The notes: generated from the sequence alone by a model not told the origin. Shown: positions 1 through 9,172, numbered from the stretch's first letter. The stretch: DNA of 64,000 bases from Pseudomonas sp. HR96 (GCF_034059295.1 NZ_CP139141.1:1595001-1659000), one strand, 5' to 3'. Numbers and translations are program-made.

Positions 1-1
1 G

Positions 2-331
2 GTGGCCATGGCGTTCAGCCTGGTGGCCGGTGACACCCTCTATGGGCGCTACTGGGGTTGCCTGGCGGAGTACGACCGCCTGCATTTCGAGACCTGCTTC
101 TATCAGGGCATGGACTATGCCATCGCGCACGGCCTGCAGCGCTTCGATGCCGGGGCCCAAGGCGAGCACAAGTTGATTCGCGGGTTCGAACCGGTGATCA
201 CGCATTCCTGGCACTACTTGCGCCACCCTGGATTGCGCGCGGCGGTCAGCGAGTTTCTCGAAGCGGAGCGGGTAGGGGTGCTGGCGTACGCTGAACAAGC
301 GAGGGGCGCCTTGCCGTACCGGCAAGGCTGA
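2..331 (+). CDS. C-terminal part of a GNAT/FemAB-like protein (DUF482 type), cut by the window edge
   Basis: Only the last 109 residues or so are present; the reading frame is open through the left edge, so the true start lies outside. The segment contains ETCFYQGMDYAI followed by FDAGAQGEHKLIRGFEP, which is the pattern I associate with the end of DUF482 proteins. These are large cytoplasmic proteins with a GNAT-like fold related to FemAB peptidoglycan aminoacyl-transferases. The biochemical role of the family is not established. The gene runs towards the ABC exporter on the opposite strand, with a short GGGGGC/GCCCCC hairpin between them. Confidence 0.7.
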   Translation: MAMAFSLVAGDTLYGRYWGCLAEYDRLHFETCFYQGMDYAIAHGLQRFDAGAQGEHKLIRGFEPVITHSWHYLRHPGLRAAVSEFLEAERVGVLAYAEQARGALPYRQG

Positions 332-401
332 GACCGGATGGGCCGTGGGAGGCTGCGCAGCGCTCCATTGTATCTAGATCAAACCGGCCTGGCGGCTTCT
401 C

Positions 402-416
402 GGGGGCTTTGCCCCC
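402..416. terminator. Short GC hairpin between convergent genes
   Basis: GGGGGC, loop TTT, GCCCCC. It lies between the convergent DUF482-type gene and the ABC exporter and could end transcription of either, although no clean T-run follows. Related hairpins occur at about 32854-32891 and 58943-58957. Confidence 0.4.
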
Positions 417-453
417 TCCCAGGGTCAGTTCAGCCTTCAGCCTGTCATGGCGG

Positions 454-2289
454 TCAATCCATCCCGACAAACCCGCCGGTCTGGTGATGCCACAGCCGCG
501 CGTATAGCCCGTGCTGTGCCAACAATTCACTGTGGCTGCCGATTTCGACGATGCGGCCCTGTTCGAGCACCACCAGACGGTCCATCTTGGCGATGGTCGA
601 GAGGCGGTGGGCGATGGCGATCACGGTCTTGCCCTTCATCAGGGTTTCCAGGCTTTCCTGGATCGCCGCTTCCACCTCGGAGTCCAGCGCCGAGGTGGCT
701 TCGTCCATGATCAGGATCGGCGCGTTCTTGAGCAGTACACGCGCAATGGCGATGCGCTGACGTTGCCCGCCTGACAGCTTGACCCCACGCTCGCCCACAT
801 GTGCCTCGAAGCCCAGGCGGCCCTCGGCATCGGACAGCAGCGGGATGAACTCGTCGGCGCGCGCCTTGCGCACCGCTTCCCACAGCTGCTCGTCGCTGGC
901 GCCGGGGCGGCCGTACAGCAGGTTTTCGCGGATCGAGCGGTGCAACAGCGCGGTGTCCTGAGTGATCATGCCGATCTGCGCGCGCAAGCTTTCCTGGGTG
1001 ACCTGGGAAATATCCTGGCCGTCGATCAGGATGCGGCCGTCAGGCAGGTCGTACATGCGCAGCAACAGGTTGACCAGGGTCGACTTGCCGGCACCCGAAG
1101 GGCCGATCAGGCCGATTTTTTCGCCGGGGCGGATGTCCAGGGTCAGACCGTCGATGATCGCCCGGCTGCCTTTGCCGTAGTGAAAGTCGACGTCTTCGAA
1201 GCGCACGTTGCCGCGGCCGATCTTGAGGGTTGGCGCGCCTTTCTGGTCGGTCACGCTGACCGGCTGGGAGATCGACTCGAGGCCGTCCTGGACCATACCG
1301 ATGTTTTCGAAGATACCGTTGACCACCCACATGATCCAGCCAGACATGTTGACGATCCGGATCACCAGGCCTGTGGCCAGGGCGATGGCGCCCACGGTGA
1401 TCAGGCTCTCGCTCCACAGCCACAGGGCCGAACCCGTGGTGCCGACGATCAGCATGCCGTTGAGGGTGGTGATGACCGTGTCCATGCTGGTGACCACACG
1501 GCTGGCCAGCTGGGTCTTGACGGTCTGTTCGGTGATCGCTTCGCGCGCGTATTGCTGTTCCAGGTTGGTGTGGGCGAAAAGTTTGAGCGTGGCGATGTTG
1601 CTGTAGCCATCGACGATGCGGCCCATGAGCTTGGAGCGCGCTTCGGAAGACACCACCGAACGCTCCTTGACCCGTGGCACGTAGTAATACAGTACGCCGA
1701 TGTAGCCGAAGATCCACAGGATCAGCGGGATCATCAGGCGCCAGTCGGCCTCGGCGAACAGCACCAGTGAGCCCACCGCATAGATCACCACGTGCCAGAT
1801 GGCATCCACGGCCGCCACGGCCGAATCGCGCAGCGAGTTGCCGGTTTGCATGATGCGCTGGGCAATGCGCCCGGCGAAGTCGCTTTGGAAGAAATTCAGG
1901 CTCTGCTTGAGCATCTGGCTGTGGTTCTGCCAGCGAATCAGGCTGGTCATGCCAGGCGCGATGGTCTGGTGCACCAGCAGGTCATGCAGGCCGACGAAGA
2001 TCGGCCGCAGGATCAGGGTCACCACCAGCATCCACGACAGCTCAAGGGCGTGGTTGCCGAAGAAGTGCGGATCTGGCGTGCCCTGGGCCAGGTCGATGAT
2101 CCGGCTCAGGTAGCTGAACAGTGCCACTTCGATCAGCGCGCCGATCAGGCCGACCACCAACAGCGCGGCGAAGCTGGGCCAGACCTGCTTGAGGTAATAG
2201 ATATAGAAGGGCAGGACCGTTTTCGGGGGCTCCTCCGTGGGCGCTTCGCGAAAGATATCGATCCATTGCTCGAAACGACGGTAGATCAT
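454..2289 (-). CDS. ABC exporter, fused permease and ATPase (MsbA/multidrug type)
   Basis: This 611-residue half-transporter has an N-terminal membrane domain (about residues 30-325, roughly six helices) and a C-terminal nucleotide-binding domain. Walker A GPSGAGKS is near residue 395, the signature LSGGQRQR near 505, Walker B ILIMDEATSALD near 527, and the switch histidine is in AHRLST. This architecture belongs to homodimeric exporters of lipids, drugs or peptides in the inner membrane; the substrate cannot be read from the sequence. It stands 62 bp downstream of the cyclophilin gene on the same strand. A good start (MIYRRFEQ) follows an AGGAG-like site (revcomp of ctcctt just upstream). 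Confidence 0.9.
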   Translation of the reverse strand: MIYRRFEQWIDIFREAPTEEPPKTVLPFYIYYLKQVWPSFAALLVVGLIGALIEVALFSYLSRIIDLAQGTPDPHFFGNHALELSWMLVVTLILRPIFVGLHDLLVHQTIAPGMTSLIRWQNHSQMLKQSLNFFQSDFAGRIAQRIMQTGNSLRDSAVAAVDAIWHVVIYAVGSLVLFAEADWRLMIPLILWIFGYIGVLYYYVPRVKERSVVSSEARSKLMGRIVDGYSNIATLKLFAHTNLEQQYAREAITEQTVKTQLASRVVTSMDTVITTLNGMLIVGTTGSALWLWSESLITVGAIALATGLVIRIVNMSGWIMWVVNGIFENIGMVQDGLESISQPVSVTDQKGAPTLKIGRGNVRFEDVDFHYGKGSRAIIDGLTLDIRPGEKIGLIGPSGAGKSTLVNLLLRMYDLPDGRILIDGQDISQVTQESLRAQIGMITQDTALLHRSIRENLLYGRPGASDEQLWEAVRKARADEFIPLLSDAEGRLGFEAHVGERGVKLSGGQRQRIAIARVLLKNAPILIMDEATSALDSEVEAAIQESLETLMKGKTVIAIAHRLSTIAKMDRLVVLEQGRIVEIGSHSELLAQHGLYARLWHHQTGGFVGMD

Positions 2290-2351
2290 CGGGGAAGGGC
2301 TCCTTTACAGCGCCGGCCCGTGAGGGGCCGGCTTTGAACGGAAAGCAGCGA

Positions 2352-2915
2352 TCAGGGCAGGCGCTTGGCCACTTTGATCAGTACCGGGTCGACCGGCACG
2401 TTCTGCTGGCCTTGCTGGGTGGAGGTCTGCACGGCAGCGATCTGGTCGACCACTTCCATGCCTTTGACCACCTTGCCGAACACCGCGTAGCCGAAGTCGC
2501 GGCCGCCGTGGTCGAGGAAGTTGTTGTCCTTGTGGTTGATGAAGAACTGGCTAGTGGCCGAGTTGACGTCCGAGGTGCGCGCCATGGCCAGGGTGCCACG
2601 GGTGTTGTGCAGGCCGTTGTCGGCTTCGTTCTTGATTGGCGGGTTGGTAGGTTTTTCGACCAGTTGCGGGGTGAAACCACCGCCCTGAACCATGAAGCCC
2701 GGAATCACCCGGTGGAAAATGGTGCCGTTGTAGAAGCCTTTGTCCACATAGGCGAGGAAGTTGGCGGTGCTGATCGGCGCTTTCTCGCCGTCCAGTTCGA
2801 CCACGACGGCGCCAAAACTGGTGTCCAGCTCTACTTGCGGGTGCTTGGCATCGGCGGCCAGCAACTGGCTGGCGAAGAGGACGGTACCGGCGGCAACGAG
2901 CAGTTTTTTCAGCAT
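2352..2915 (-). CDS. ppiA: Periplasmic peptidyl-prolyl cis-trans isomerase, cyclophilin type
   Basis: The 187-residue protein starts with a signal peptide ([20 protein letters not shown]), predicting cleavage before ADAKHP and a periplasmic location. The cyclophilin core shows [13 protein letters not shown] with the catalytic Arg, then [16 protein letters not shown] and FGYAVFGKV. Cyclophilins speed up X-Pro bond isomerisation during folding of exported proteins. The length matches PpiA-type bacterial cyclophilins. The position that is Trp in cyclosporin-sensitive eukaryotic enzymes is Phe here, as in many bacterial forms. It is followed by the ABC exporter on the same strand, with no obvious functional link. 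Confidence 0.93.
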   Translation of the reverse strand: MLKKLLVAAGTVLFASQLLAADAKHPQVELDTSFGAVVVELDGEKAPISTANFLAYVDKGFYNGTIFHRVIPGFMVQGGGFTPQLVEKPTNPPIKNEADNGLHNTRGTLAMARTSDVNSATSQFFINHKDNNFLDHGGRDFGYAVFGKVVKGMEVVDQIAAVQTSTQQGQQNVPVDPVLIKVAKRLP

Positions 2916-3132
2916 TGAATCGAATCCTTGTAGTCGATGGGGTCAGCGTCTGGCCAAGCGCAACGCGATACAGCGTGGGTGAGTTTTCGATAACCGCCAG
3001 TGCCGCAGCGGTTATGAGTGTTACCGGGTGTTCCTTCAAGCCGACCGGGGGCAGCATGGTCGGCGCTGATGATAAGGGTAGGACAGATGATAGGCGAGAG
3101 TCGTTCCAGCGCTGTCGGCGCCGGTCCATGGC

Positions 3133-4071
3133 TCAGGCCGGTTCGACCACGTGGAGCGGCAGGGTGGGGGGCAGTTCGTGCAGCGGCGCTACGTCGAATT
3201 TGCGCAGCAGATCGATGAGAATCTGCGTCGCCGGGCCCATGGGCTTGTCCTTGTTGGCGTAGAGATAGAAGGTGGGGTGGCGGCTGCCGCCTTGCTCCAT
3301 GGGCAAGGCCTTGAGCACGCCCTCGGCCAGCTCGCGGACGATCAGGTGGCGCGGCAGCCAGGCGAAGCCCAGGCCGTTGCCGACAAAAGTCGCGGCGGTG
3401 GCCAGGCTGCCCACGGTCCATCGCTGCTCGGCGCCCAGCCAGCCGACGTCGCGCGGCTGTGAGCGGCCCGAATCGCGGATCACCACCTGCAACTGGCTTT
3501 CCAGGTCCTGGAAGTTCAAGGGCCGGTTGAGCCGGTGCAGCGCGTGTTCAGGCTGGGCCACGGCGACGAACTCCACGGCGCTCATCTCGGTGCCCAGGTA
3601 CCCCGGGATGCTGAAGCCACTGATGGCCACGTCGGCGACGCCTTCCTGCAACACTTCTTCAACCCCCGACAACACCTCTTCGCGCAGGCGCACCCGGCAG
3701 CCACGGCTCTGGGGCATGAATTCGGTCAGCGCGCGCACCAGCCGCGTATTCGGGTAGGCGGCGTCGACCACCAGGCGTACCTCGGCTTCCCAGCCCTGCT
3801 CCATGTGGTGGGCCAGGTCCTCGAGTTGCGCAGCCTGCTTGACCAGCTGCCGCGAGCGGCGCAACAGCACGCCGCCGGCTTCGGTCAACACCGCCTTGCG
3901 CCCGTCGATGCGCAGCAGTGGCACACCGAGCTGGTCCTGCATGCGTGCCACGGTATAGCTGACCGAGGACTGCGAACGGTGCAACGCCTCGGCGGCCTGG
4001 GCAAAGCCCCCATGGTCGACCACCGCCTGCAGGGTTCGCCATTGATCGAGGGTGACACGCGGCGCTTTCAT
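3133..4071 (-). CDS. LysR-family transcriptional regulator
   Basis: The 312-residue protein has an N-terminal winged HTH (residues about 5-65: LDQWRTLQAVVDHGGFAQAA, then SQSSVSYTVARMQDQLG) and a periplasmic-binding-protein-like effector domain. The start is placed at MKAPRVTLDQW because AGGAG lies 7 bases upstream; an upstream in-frame extension to 4146 lacks family similarity. It is divergent from the EamA transporter across about 194 bp, the usual layout for a LysR protein controlling its neighbour, so it probably regulates that exporter. The effector is unknown. Confidence 0.9.
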   Translation of the reverse strand: MKAPRVTLDQWRTLQAVVDHGGFAQAAEALHRSQSSVSYTVARMQDQLGVPLLRIDGRKAVLTEAGGVLLRRSRQLVKQAAQLEDLAHHMEQGWEAEVRLVVDAAYPNTRLVRALTEFMPQSRGCRVRLREEVLSGVEEVLQEGVADVAISGFSIPGYLGTEMSAVEFVAVAQPEHALHRLNRPLNFQDLESQLQVVIRDSGRSQPRDVGWLGAEQRWTVGSLATAATFVGNGLGFAWLPRHLIVRELAEGVLKALPMEQGGSRHPTFYLYANKDKPMGPATQILIDLLRKFDVAPLHELPPTLPLHVVEPA

Positions 4072-4265
4072 CGAAGACTCCTGCAGCTGGGATCGGGCGC
4101 CTGACGCGCCGGGCAACGTTGAACAATGTCGAGCAGAGTAGAGCATCGGCTCTATAAAACAACTTGTCTGATGTGTTTTGACTGTATCCTTGGCGATTCA
4201 ATCGATTTTTCATGAAGGCTTTGGCCTCAGCCCCTGTCAACCAGACCTTCCCACAGAGCTGCGCA

Positions 4266-5159
4266 ATGCCCTACCTGTTGCTTGTCACCCTTATTCAGGC
4301 CTTGTCCTTCAACCTCATCGGCGCCTACCTGGCGGGCCATGTCGACAGCTATTTTGCCGTGCTGGCCCGGGTGTTGATCGCCGGTCTGGTGTTCATCCCG
4401 CTGACCCGCTGGCGTCAGGTTCCAGCCAGCGTGGTACGCCGCCTGCTGCTGATCGGCGCCTTGCAGTTCGGTGTCACCTACGTCTGCCTGTATCTGAGTT
4501 TTCGCGTGCTCAGCGTGCCGGAGGTGCTGCTGTTCACCATTCTCACGCCCCTGCATGTGACCTTGATCGAAGACGCCCTCAACCGCCGCTTCAACCCTTG
4601 GGGCCTGCTGGCGGCACTGACGGCGGTGATTGGGGCAGCGGTGATCCGCTACGATCGCATCAGCACCGACTTCTTCCTCGGGTTTGTGCTGCTGCAGGTC
4701 GCCAATTTCACCTATGCGGCCGGGCAGGTGTTGTACAAACACCTGCAAGCCCGCTCGCCCGGCGACGAACCCCAGTATCGGCGCTTCGGCTACTTTTTCG
4801 TCGGTGCCTTGCTGGTTGCCTTGCCGGCGTATCTTGCCTTCGGCAATCTGCAACGCCTGCCCCAGACCTCGCTGCAATGGACCGTGCTGGTGTTCCTCGG
4901 CCTGATCGCCACTGCCTTTGGCATGTATGCCTGGAATAAAGGCGCCAGCCAGGTCGGCGGCGCGACGCTGGCGGCGATGAACAACCTGCATGTCCCGGTG
5001 GGCTTGTTGTTGAATCTGCTGCTGTGGAATAAGCAGGAGCCGCTGGCGCGCCTGGCCGCAGGCGCGGCGATCATTCTGCTGTCGGTATGGATTGCCCGGC
5101 GCTCGGCCCGGCGGCCGCTGGCGAGCGATCGTTCAGCACCAAGGGTCGATCACCTCTAG
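4266..5159 (+). CDS. EamA/DMT-family inner-membrane transporter
   Basis: This 297-residue hydrophobic protein has about ten membrane helices in two EamA repeats (residues roughly 5-130 and 145-280), typical of drug/metabolite transporters that export amino acids or other small metabolites. MPYLLLVTLIQALSF is the start because it opens directly into the first helix; an upstream in-frame ATG at 4212 would add a non-hydrophobic leader. Transcribed divergently from the LysR regulator. The last 27 bp overlap, on the opposite strand, the end of the toxin gene. Substrate unknown. Confidence 0.88.
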   Translation: MPYLLLVTLIQALSFNLIGAYLAGHVDSYFAVLARVLIAGLVFIPLTRWRQVPASVVRRLLLIGALQFGVTYVCLYLSFRVLSVPEVLLFTILTPLHVTLIEDALNRRFNPWGLLAALTAVIGAAVIRYDRISTDFFLGFVLLQVANFTYAAGQVLYKHLQARSPGDEPQYRRFGYFFVGALLVALPAYLAFGNLQRLPQTSLQWTVLVFLGLIATAFGMYAWNKGASQVGGATLAAMNNLHVPVGLLLNLLLWNKQEPLARLAAGAAIILLSVWIARRSARRPLASDRSAPRVDHL

Positions 5160-5546
5160 CCCCGCTGCCCTGTACGGGGCCGTGCCCCGGGAAGCGATGG
5201 CATAGCCGCGTGCCGCCGCCGTGGCGGCTATATAGCCATCCGGCGTTGGAAATCCCCGACCGTTGGCGCGTGCCAGAACAGCGAGCTTGGCGTGATGGGA
5301 CGCGGCATCGGTGTCAAACGGCAGGACCCTTCCCTCGAACAACCCCAGCAGCCCTTTTATCGCCAGACCAAGGTTGTCCTTGCGCTGACCTTCGGGCAGA
5401 ACGGCGACGCCAAACAACATCTCGGCGACCGTCACACTCGAGATGTACAGCGTCGCAGCCTCCTGGGCATTGAGCCAGTCGACTACAGCAATAGCGGGCT
5501 GGGGTCGAAGTGCTTCGCTTAGAACATTGGTATCCAGAACAATCAT
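5133..5546 (-). CDS. PIN-domain toxin, FitB/VapC type
   Basis: The 137-residue protein begins MIVLDTNVLSEALRP, the classic PIN opening with the first catalytic Asp. It contains SSVTVAEMLFG (second acidic residue) and TPDGYIAATAAARGY (third). It ends SRGTAPYRAAGLEVIDPW, close to FitB toxins. PIN toxins are Mg-dependent endoribonucleases held inactive by a co-transcribed antitoxin. In the final motif the residue expected to be Asp or Asn (TRD/TRN) is Gly (SRG), so one acidic ligand may be missing. The start overlaps the antitoxin stop by ATGA. The 3' end overlaps the convergent EamA gene by 27 bp. Confidence 0.88.
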   Translation of the reverse strand: MIVLDTNVLSEALRPQPAIAVVDWLNAQEAATLYISSVTVAEMLFGVAVLPEGQRKDNLGLAIKGLLGLFEGRVLPFDTDAASHHAKLAVLARANGRGFPTPDGYIAATAAARGYAIASRGTAPYRAAGLEVIDPWC

Positions 5547-5797
5547 TCAAACCTCATGGGCTCGGCGGGCTCGGTGTCCCGCGCCTGCGTCAGTGCTTGG
5601 ACATCTTCCTCATCAAGATCGAAGCTGCGACCCAGGGCCGTCAATGCGTCGCCCAGTTTCAGTCGCGCCTGCGGACGCACCGCCGTCGTCAGGATGTCTC
5701 TGACCTCCGCCTCGGTGCTGCGACCATGTTCGGCAGCCCTTAGTCGCAGGGCACGGTGTACTTCATCGGGCAGATTTCGCACTGTGAGAGTCGCCAT
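5543..5797 (-). CDS. Ribbon-helix-helix antitoxin, FitA/VapB type
   Basis: The 84-residue protein begins MATLTVRNLPDEVHRALRLRAAEHGRSTEAEVRDIL, a FitA-like ribbon-helix-helix DNA-binding domain (residues 1-40). The acidic C-terminus presumably wraps the toxin. Such antitoxins neutralise the PIN toxin and repress their own promoter. The start MATLTV is preferred over an upstream in-frame codon at 5833 because RHH domains begin at this motif and the extension would run into the channel gene. The stop codon overlaps the toxin start in ATGA, which implies translational coupling. Confidence 0.88.
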   Translation of the reverse strand: MATLTVRNLPDEVHRALRLRAAEHGRSTEAEVRDILTTAVRPQARLKLGDALTALGRSFDLDEEDVQALTQARDTEPAEPMRFE

Positions 5798-5829
5798 CAG
5801 GTAAGCACCTTTGCTTTCATTGATAGCAA

Positions 5830-7131
5830 TCATGATGCAGTGCTTTCATTAGTGCAATGGCTGAAGAGTGCCGTCGTCTGGCCGCGAACCTGACCCGCCA
5901 GAGCCACGCGCATATCCCCGCCACTCGGCTGTTGATACACCGCCAGGCCGAAATCCGGGACCAGCGCCAGTAGGTAGTCGAAAATGTCGCCCTGCACCCG
6001 TTCGTACTCTGCCCAGTCGGTGGTGCGGGTAAAGCAGTAGATTTCCAGCGGTACACCCTGGGCGGTGGGTTGCAGCTGACGGACCATGCAGGTCATGCTC
6101 GGCTGGATGTCAGGGTGGTTTTTCAGGTAGGCCAGCGTGAAGGCACGCAGGGTGCCGATGTTGGTCATCTGCCGGCGGTTGGCGGCGAGCTCGCCGCGCG
6201 GCTCGTTCCAGCTGTGCAGTTCGAGTTGCTTGCGCTGCAGGTAGTCGCCCAGCAGGTGCACCTGGCCCAGGTGGGCCTGTTGCGCCGGGTCGAGGAAGGC
6301 GATGCTGCTGGCGTCGATAAACAGGCTGCGCTTGATGCGCCGGCCGCCTGATTGTTGCATGCCGCGCCAGTTCTTGAAGGACTCGGCCATCAGACGCCAG
6401 GTGGGAATGGAGACGATGGTCTTGTCGAAATTCTGCACCTTGACGGTGTGCAAGGTGATATCCACCACATCGCCATCAGCGCCGACCTGGGGCATTTCGA
6501 TCCAGTCGCCGACCCGCAACATATCGTTGCTGGTCAGCTGCACGCTGGCGACGAAGGACAACAGTGTGTCCTTGTACACCAGCAGGATCACCGCCGACAT
6601 GGCCCCAAGGCCCGACAGCAGCAGCAACGGCGAGCGGTCGATCAGGGTGGCGACGACGATGATGCCGCCGAAGACGAACAGCACCATGCGCGCCAGCTGC
6701 ACGTAGCCCTTGATCGAGCGGGTGCGGGCGTGTTCGGTGCGCGAATAGATGGCCAACAGCGCGTCGAGCAGGGCGCTGGTCGCCAGCAGCAGAAACAGTA
6801 CGGTCAATGCCAGCGCCACGTTGCCCAGCACCGTGGCGGTGCCGGGTGCCAGCTGCGGGATACCGCGCAGGCCGAACTGCAGCACCAGCGACGGCACGGT
6901 TTGCCCCAGGCGATGGATGACCCGGTGCTGCAACAGGTCGTCGAGCCAGTGCAGCGCGGCTTGAGCACTGAGGGCTTGGGTCACCCGCAACAGGGTGGCG
7001 CGGGCCACCTTGCCGGCGAGCCACGCGCACAGCAACAGCAGGGCCAGGCTCAGGCCGGCGGCCAGCCAGGGTTGTTGGTCGAGGGCGCTCAACAGTTGCT
7101 GCACCTGTTGCCAGCCGTGGGAAATCATCAT
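5830..7131 (-). CDS. Mechanosensitive channel of the MscS superfamily, YbdG/MscM-like
   Basis: The 433-residue protein has several N-terminal membrane helices (residues about 20-45, 95-125, 145-170, 175-200) and a cytoplasmic MscS beta domain starting near LTSNDMLRVGDWIEMPQVGADGDVVDITLHTVKVQNFDKT. The insert RIKRSLFIDASSIAFLD and the overall length match E. coli YbdG, a channel responding to mild hypo-osmotic stress. Location is the inner membrane. The stop lies only 32 bp upstream of the antitoxin start on the same strand, so read-through into the toxin-antitoxin pair is possible. Divergent from the helicase gene. Confidence 0.88.
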   Translation of the reverse strand: MMISHGWQQVQQLLSALDQQPWLAAGLSLALLLLCAWLAGKVARATLLRVTQALSAQAALHWLDDLLQHRVIHRLGQTVPSLVLQFGLRGIPQLAPGTATVLGNVALALTVLFLLLATSALLDALLAIYSRTEHARTRSIKGYVQLARMVLFVFGGIIVVATLIDRSPLLLLSGLGAMSAVILLVYKDTLLSFVASVQLTSNDMLRVGDWIEMPQVGADGDVVDITLHTVKVQNFDKTIVSIPTWRLMAESFKNWRGMQQSGGRRIKRSLFIDASSIAFLDPAQQAHLGQVHLLGDYLQRKQLELHSWNEPRGELAANRRQMTNIGTLRAFTLAYLKNHPDIQPSMTCMVRQLQPTAQGVPLEIYCFTRTTDWAEYERVQGDIFDYLLALVPDFGLAVYQQPSGGDMRVALAGQVRGQTTALFSHCTNESTAS

Positions 7132-7290
7132 CGCAAGTCTGCTCGTTCATCGGGCGAGGCGGCGATTAAAGCGCATCGGCGCGCCGAAGCCACGGCTTGT
7201 ACCGTTACAGGAAGTAAAGAAATTCGGCGCAGGCCGCGGAAACCGTTACGCTATGCAGTTGAATTCAAGTACTTCGCCGAGGTAACACCC

Positions 7291-8637
7291 GTGTTTTCCC
7301 AATTCGCCCTGCACGAACGCCTGCTCAAAGCCGTGGCCGAGCTTAAATTTGTCGAGCCTACGCCGGTGCAGACGGCGGCCATTCCGTTGGCCCTGCAGGG
7401 CCGCGACCTGCGGGTGACGGCGCAGACCGGCAGTGGCAAGACCGCCGCCTTCGTCCTGCCGATGCTCAACCGCCTGATCGGCCCAGCCAAGGTTCGCGTC
7501 GACATCCGCGCGCTGATCCTGCTGCCGACCCGCGAACTGGCCCAGCAGACCCTCAAGGAAGTCGAGCGCTTCTCGCAGTTCACCTTTATCAAGGCCGGGC
7601 TGATCACCGGCGGCGAAGACTTCAAGGTGCAAGCTGCGATGCTGCGCAAGGTGCCGGACATCCTGATCGGCACCCCGGGCCGCCTGATCGAGCAGCTCAA
7701 TGCCGGCAACCTGGACCTCAAGCACGTCGAGCTGATCGTGCTGGACGAAGCCGATCGCATGCTCGACATGGGTTTCTCGGAAGACGTCCAGCGCCTGGTC
7801 GAAGAGTGCCCGAATCGCCAGCAGACCCTGCTGTTCTCGGCCACCACCGGCGGTGCAGGCCTGCGCGAGATGATCGCCAAGGTGCTCAAGGACCCCGAGC
7901 ACCTGCTGATCAACAGCGTCAGCCAGCTCGCCGAAGGCACCCGCCAGCAGATCATTCCGGCTGACCACAACGTGCACAAGGAGCAGATCCTCAACTGGCT
8001 GGTGGCCAACGAGACCTACCAGAAGGCGATCATCTTCACCAACACCCGGGCCATGGCCGACCGCCTGTACGGTCGCCTGGTGGCCCAGGACTACAAGGTG
8101 TTCGTGCTGCACGGCGACAAGGACCAGAAGGACCGCAAGCTGGCCATCGACCGCCTCAAGCAGGGTGGCGTGAAGATCCTCGTGGCCACCGACGTCGCCG
8201 CCCGCGGCCTGGACGTCGAGGGCCTGGACATGGTGATCAACTTCGAGATGCCGCGCAGCGGCGACGAATACGTGCACCGCATCGGCCGCACCGGTCGTGC
8301 CGGCAACGAAGGCCTGGCCATCTCGCTGATTTCCCATGGCGACTGGAACCTGATGTCGAGCATCGAGCGCTACCTCAAGCAGACCTTCGAGCGCCGAGTG
8401 ATCAAGGAAGTCAAAGGCAGCTACAACGGGCCGAAGAAGGTCAAGGCCTCCGGCAAGGCTGTGGGAGTCAAAAAGAAGAAAACCGATCCGAAGAAGGGCG
8501 ACAAGAAGGCCGTGGCCAAGGGCCCGACCAAGCGCAAGACCGTCAACCGGCCGAAAGCCGACGCACCGTCGCTGGTCAGCGGCGACGGCCTGGCCCCGCT
8601 GCGCAAGCGCAAGCCTGCCGCACCGGCTGGCGAATAA
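7291..8637 (+). CDS. DEAD-box ATP-dependent RNA helicase
   Basis: The 448-residue helicase shows all core motifs in order: Q motif FVEPTPVQTAAIPLAL, motif I AQTGSGKT, PTRELAQQ, TPGR, DEAD box VLDEADRML, SAT, and HRIGRTGRAG. A Lys-rich tail from residue about 385 (VKKKKTDPKKGDKK) probably binds RNA. It is a member of the RhlE/SrmB group, expected to act in ribosome assembly or mRNA decay. The start is the GTG at 7291 (VFSQFALHERLL), preceded by GAGGT 7 bases upstream. The frame stays open upstream to 6352, but that part is antisense to the channel gene and is not coding. Confidence 0.92.
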   Translation: MFSQFALHERLLKAVAELKFVEPTPVQTAAIPLALQGRDLRVTAQTGSGKTAAFVLPMLNRLIGPAKVRVDIRALILLPTRELAQQTLKEVERFSQFTFIKAGLITGGEDFKVQAAMLRKVPDILIGTPGRLIEQLNAGNLDLKHVELIVLDEADRMLDMGFSEDVQRLVEECPNRQQTLLFSATTGGAGLREMIAKVLKDPEHLLINSVSQLAEGTRQQIIPADHNVHKEQILNWLVANETYQKAIIFTNTRAMADRLYGRLVAQDYKVFVLHGDKDQKDRKLAIDRLKQGGVKILVATDVAARGLDVEGLDMVINFEMPRSGDEYVHRIGRTGRAGNEGLAISLISHGDWNLMSSIERYLKQTFERRVIKEVKGSYNGPKKVKASGKAVGVKKKKTDPKKGDKKAVAKGPTKRKTVNRPKADAPSLVSGDGLAPLRKRKPAAPAGE

Positions 8638-8641
8638 GGCC

Positions 8642-8666
8642 GGCTGGCTTGCTCGCGCCAGCCTTT
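8642..8666 (+). terminator. Probable Rho-independent terminator of the helicase gene
   Basis: Just after the helicase stop, GGCTGGC (8642-8648) and GCCAGCC (8657-8663) form a 7-bp stem with an 8-nt loop, followed by TTTCCC. The T-run is short. Confidence 0.55.
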
Positions 8667-8742
8667 CCCGGAACGGCTGGCGCCTGTTTGGGTCACAACT
8701 GATGCAAAACCCTATCACTTGAGTGTTGGAGGTTTCATCAGC

Positions 8743-9156
8743 ATGGATACCCCGAAAAAATACAATTGGGACCTGATCGAGCGTCTGTTGCACGAGGTGC
8801 AGAACGGTGCCGACCACAGTTTCACCCCGCGCCCCTATGCCGAGCAGCACGCTGCTGCGCAGGCCGCTCAGGGCGCCAGCGTCGGCGATCTGGATCGGCT
8901 CAAGGCCGATGCCAGCGAATACGAGAAGCTGTTGCTGGAGCGCGGCTTCATCGAGCCGCGCCCGGAGGGCGAGGGCGGCAATGGCGAGAATTTCGTCCTG
9001 ACGCTGCGCGGTTCGAGCCTGTTGAGCCTGCTCGACAGCAGCATCCCGGGCAACGATCACCCGCGTCAGGTGCTCGATGAACAGCCGGACGCGCTGGCTC
9101 CCGCCACCTTCGACCAGGTGGCGAGCAAGGCGCAGATTGCCGGAGGCAGTATCTAG
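8743..9156 (+). CDS. Conserved hypothetical protein resembling DUF2513
   Basis: The 137-residue protein begins MDTPKKYNWDLIERLLHEVQNG and later reads SEYEKLLLERGFIEPRPEGEG and NFVLTLRGSSLLSLLDS. The layout (helix with WDLIERLLHE, then EKLLLERGFI, then LTLRG) resembles the winged-helix-like fold of DUF2513 proteins. It has no signal peptide or membrane segment. The start at 8743 is supported by GGAGG 10 bases upstream; an in-frame TTG at 8719 has no better site. Function unknown; it stands alone between the helicase and a permease. Confidence 0.7.
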   Translation: MDTPKKYNWDLIERLLHEVQNGADHSFTPRPYAEQHAAAQAAQGASVGDLDRLKADASEYEKLLLERGFIEPRPEGEGGNGENFVLTLRGSSLLSLLDSSIPGNDHPRQVLDEQPDALAPATFDQVASKAQIAGGSI

Positions 9157-9172
9157 CTGCCTTGAAGATCGG

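Noticed and set aside
6352..7290. N-terminal extension of the helicase frame upstream of the GTG at 7291
   Set aside because: It is antisense to the mechanosensitive channel, is Gln/Arg-rich, and the Q motif starts just after the GTG with a good ribosome-binding site.
7246..9060. A 604-residue open frame antisense to the helicase gene
   Set aside because: No motifs. The helicase on the other strand has all DEAD-box motifs in order.
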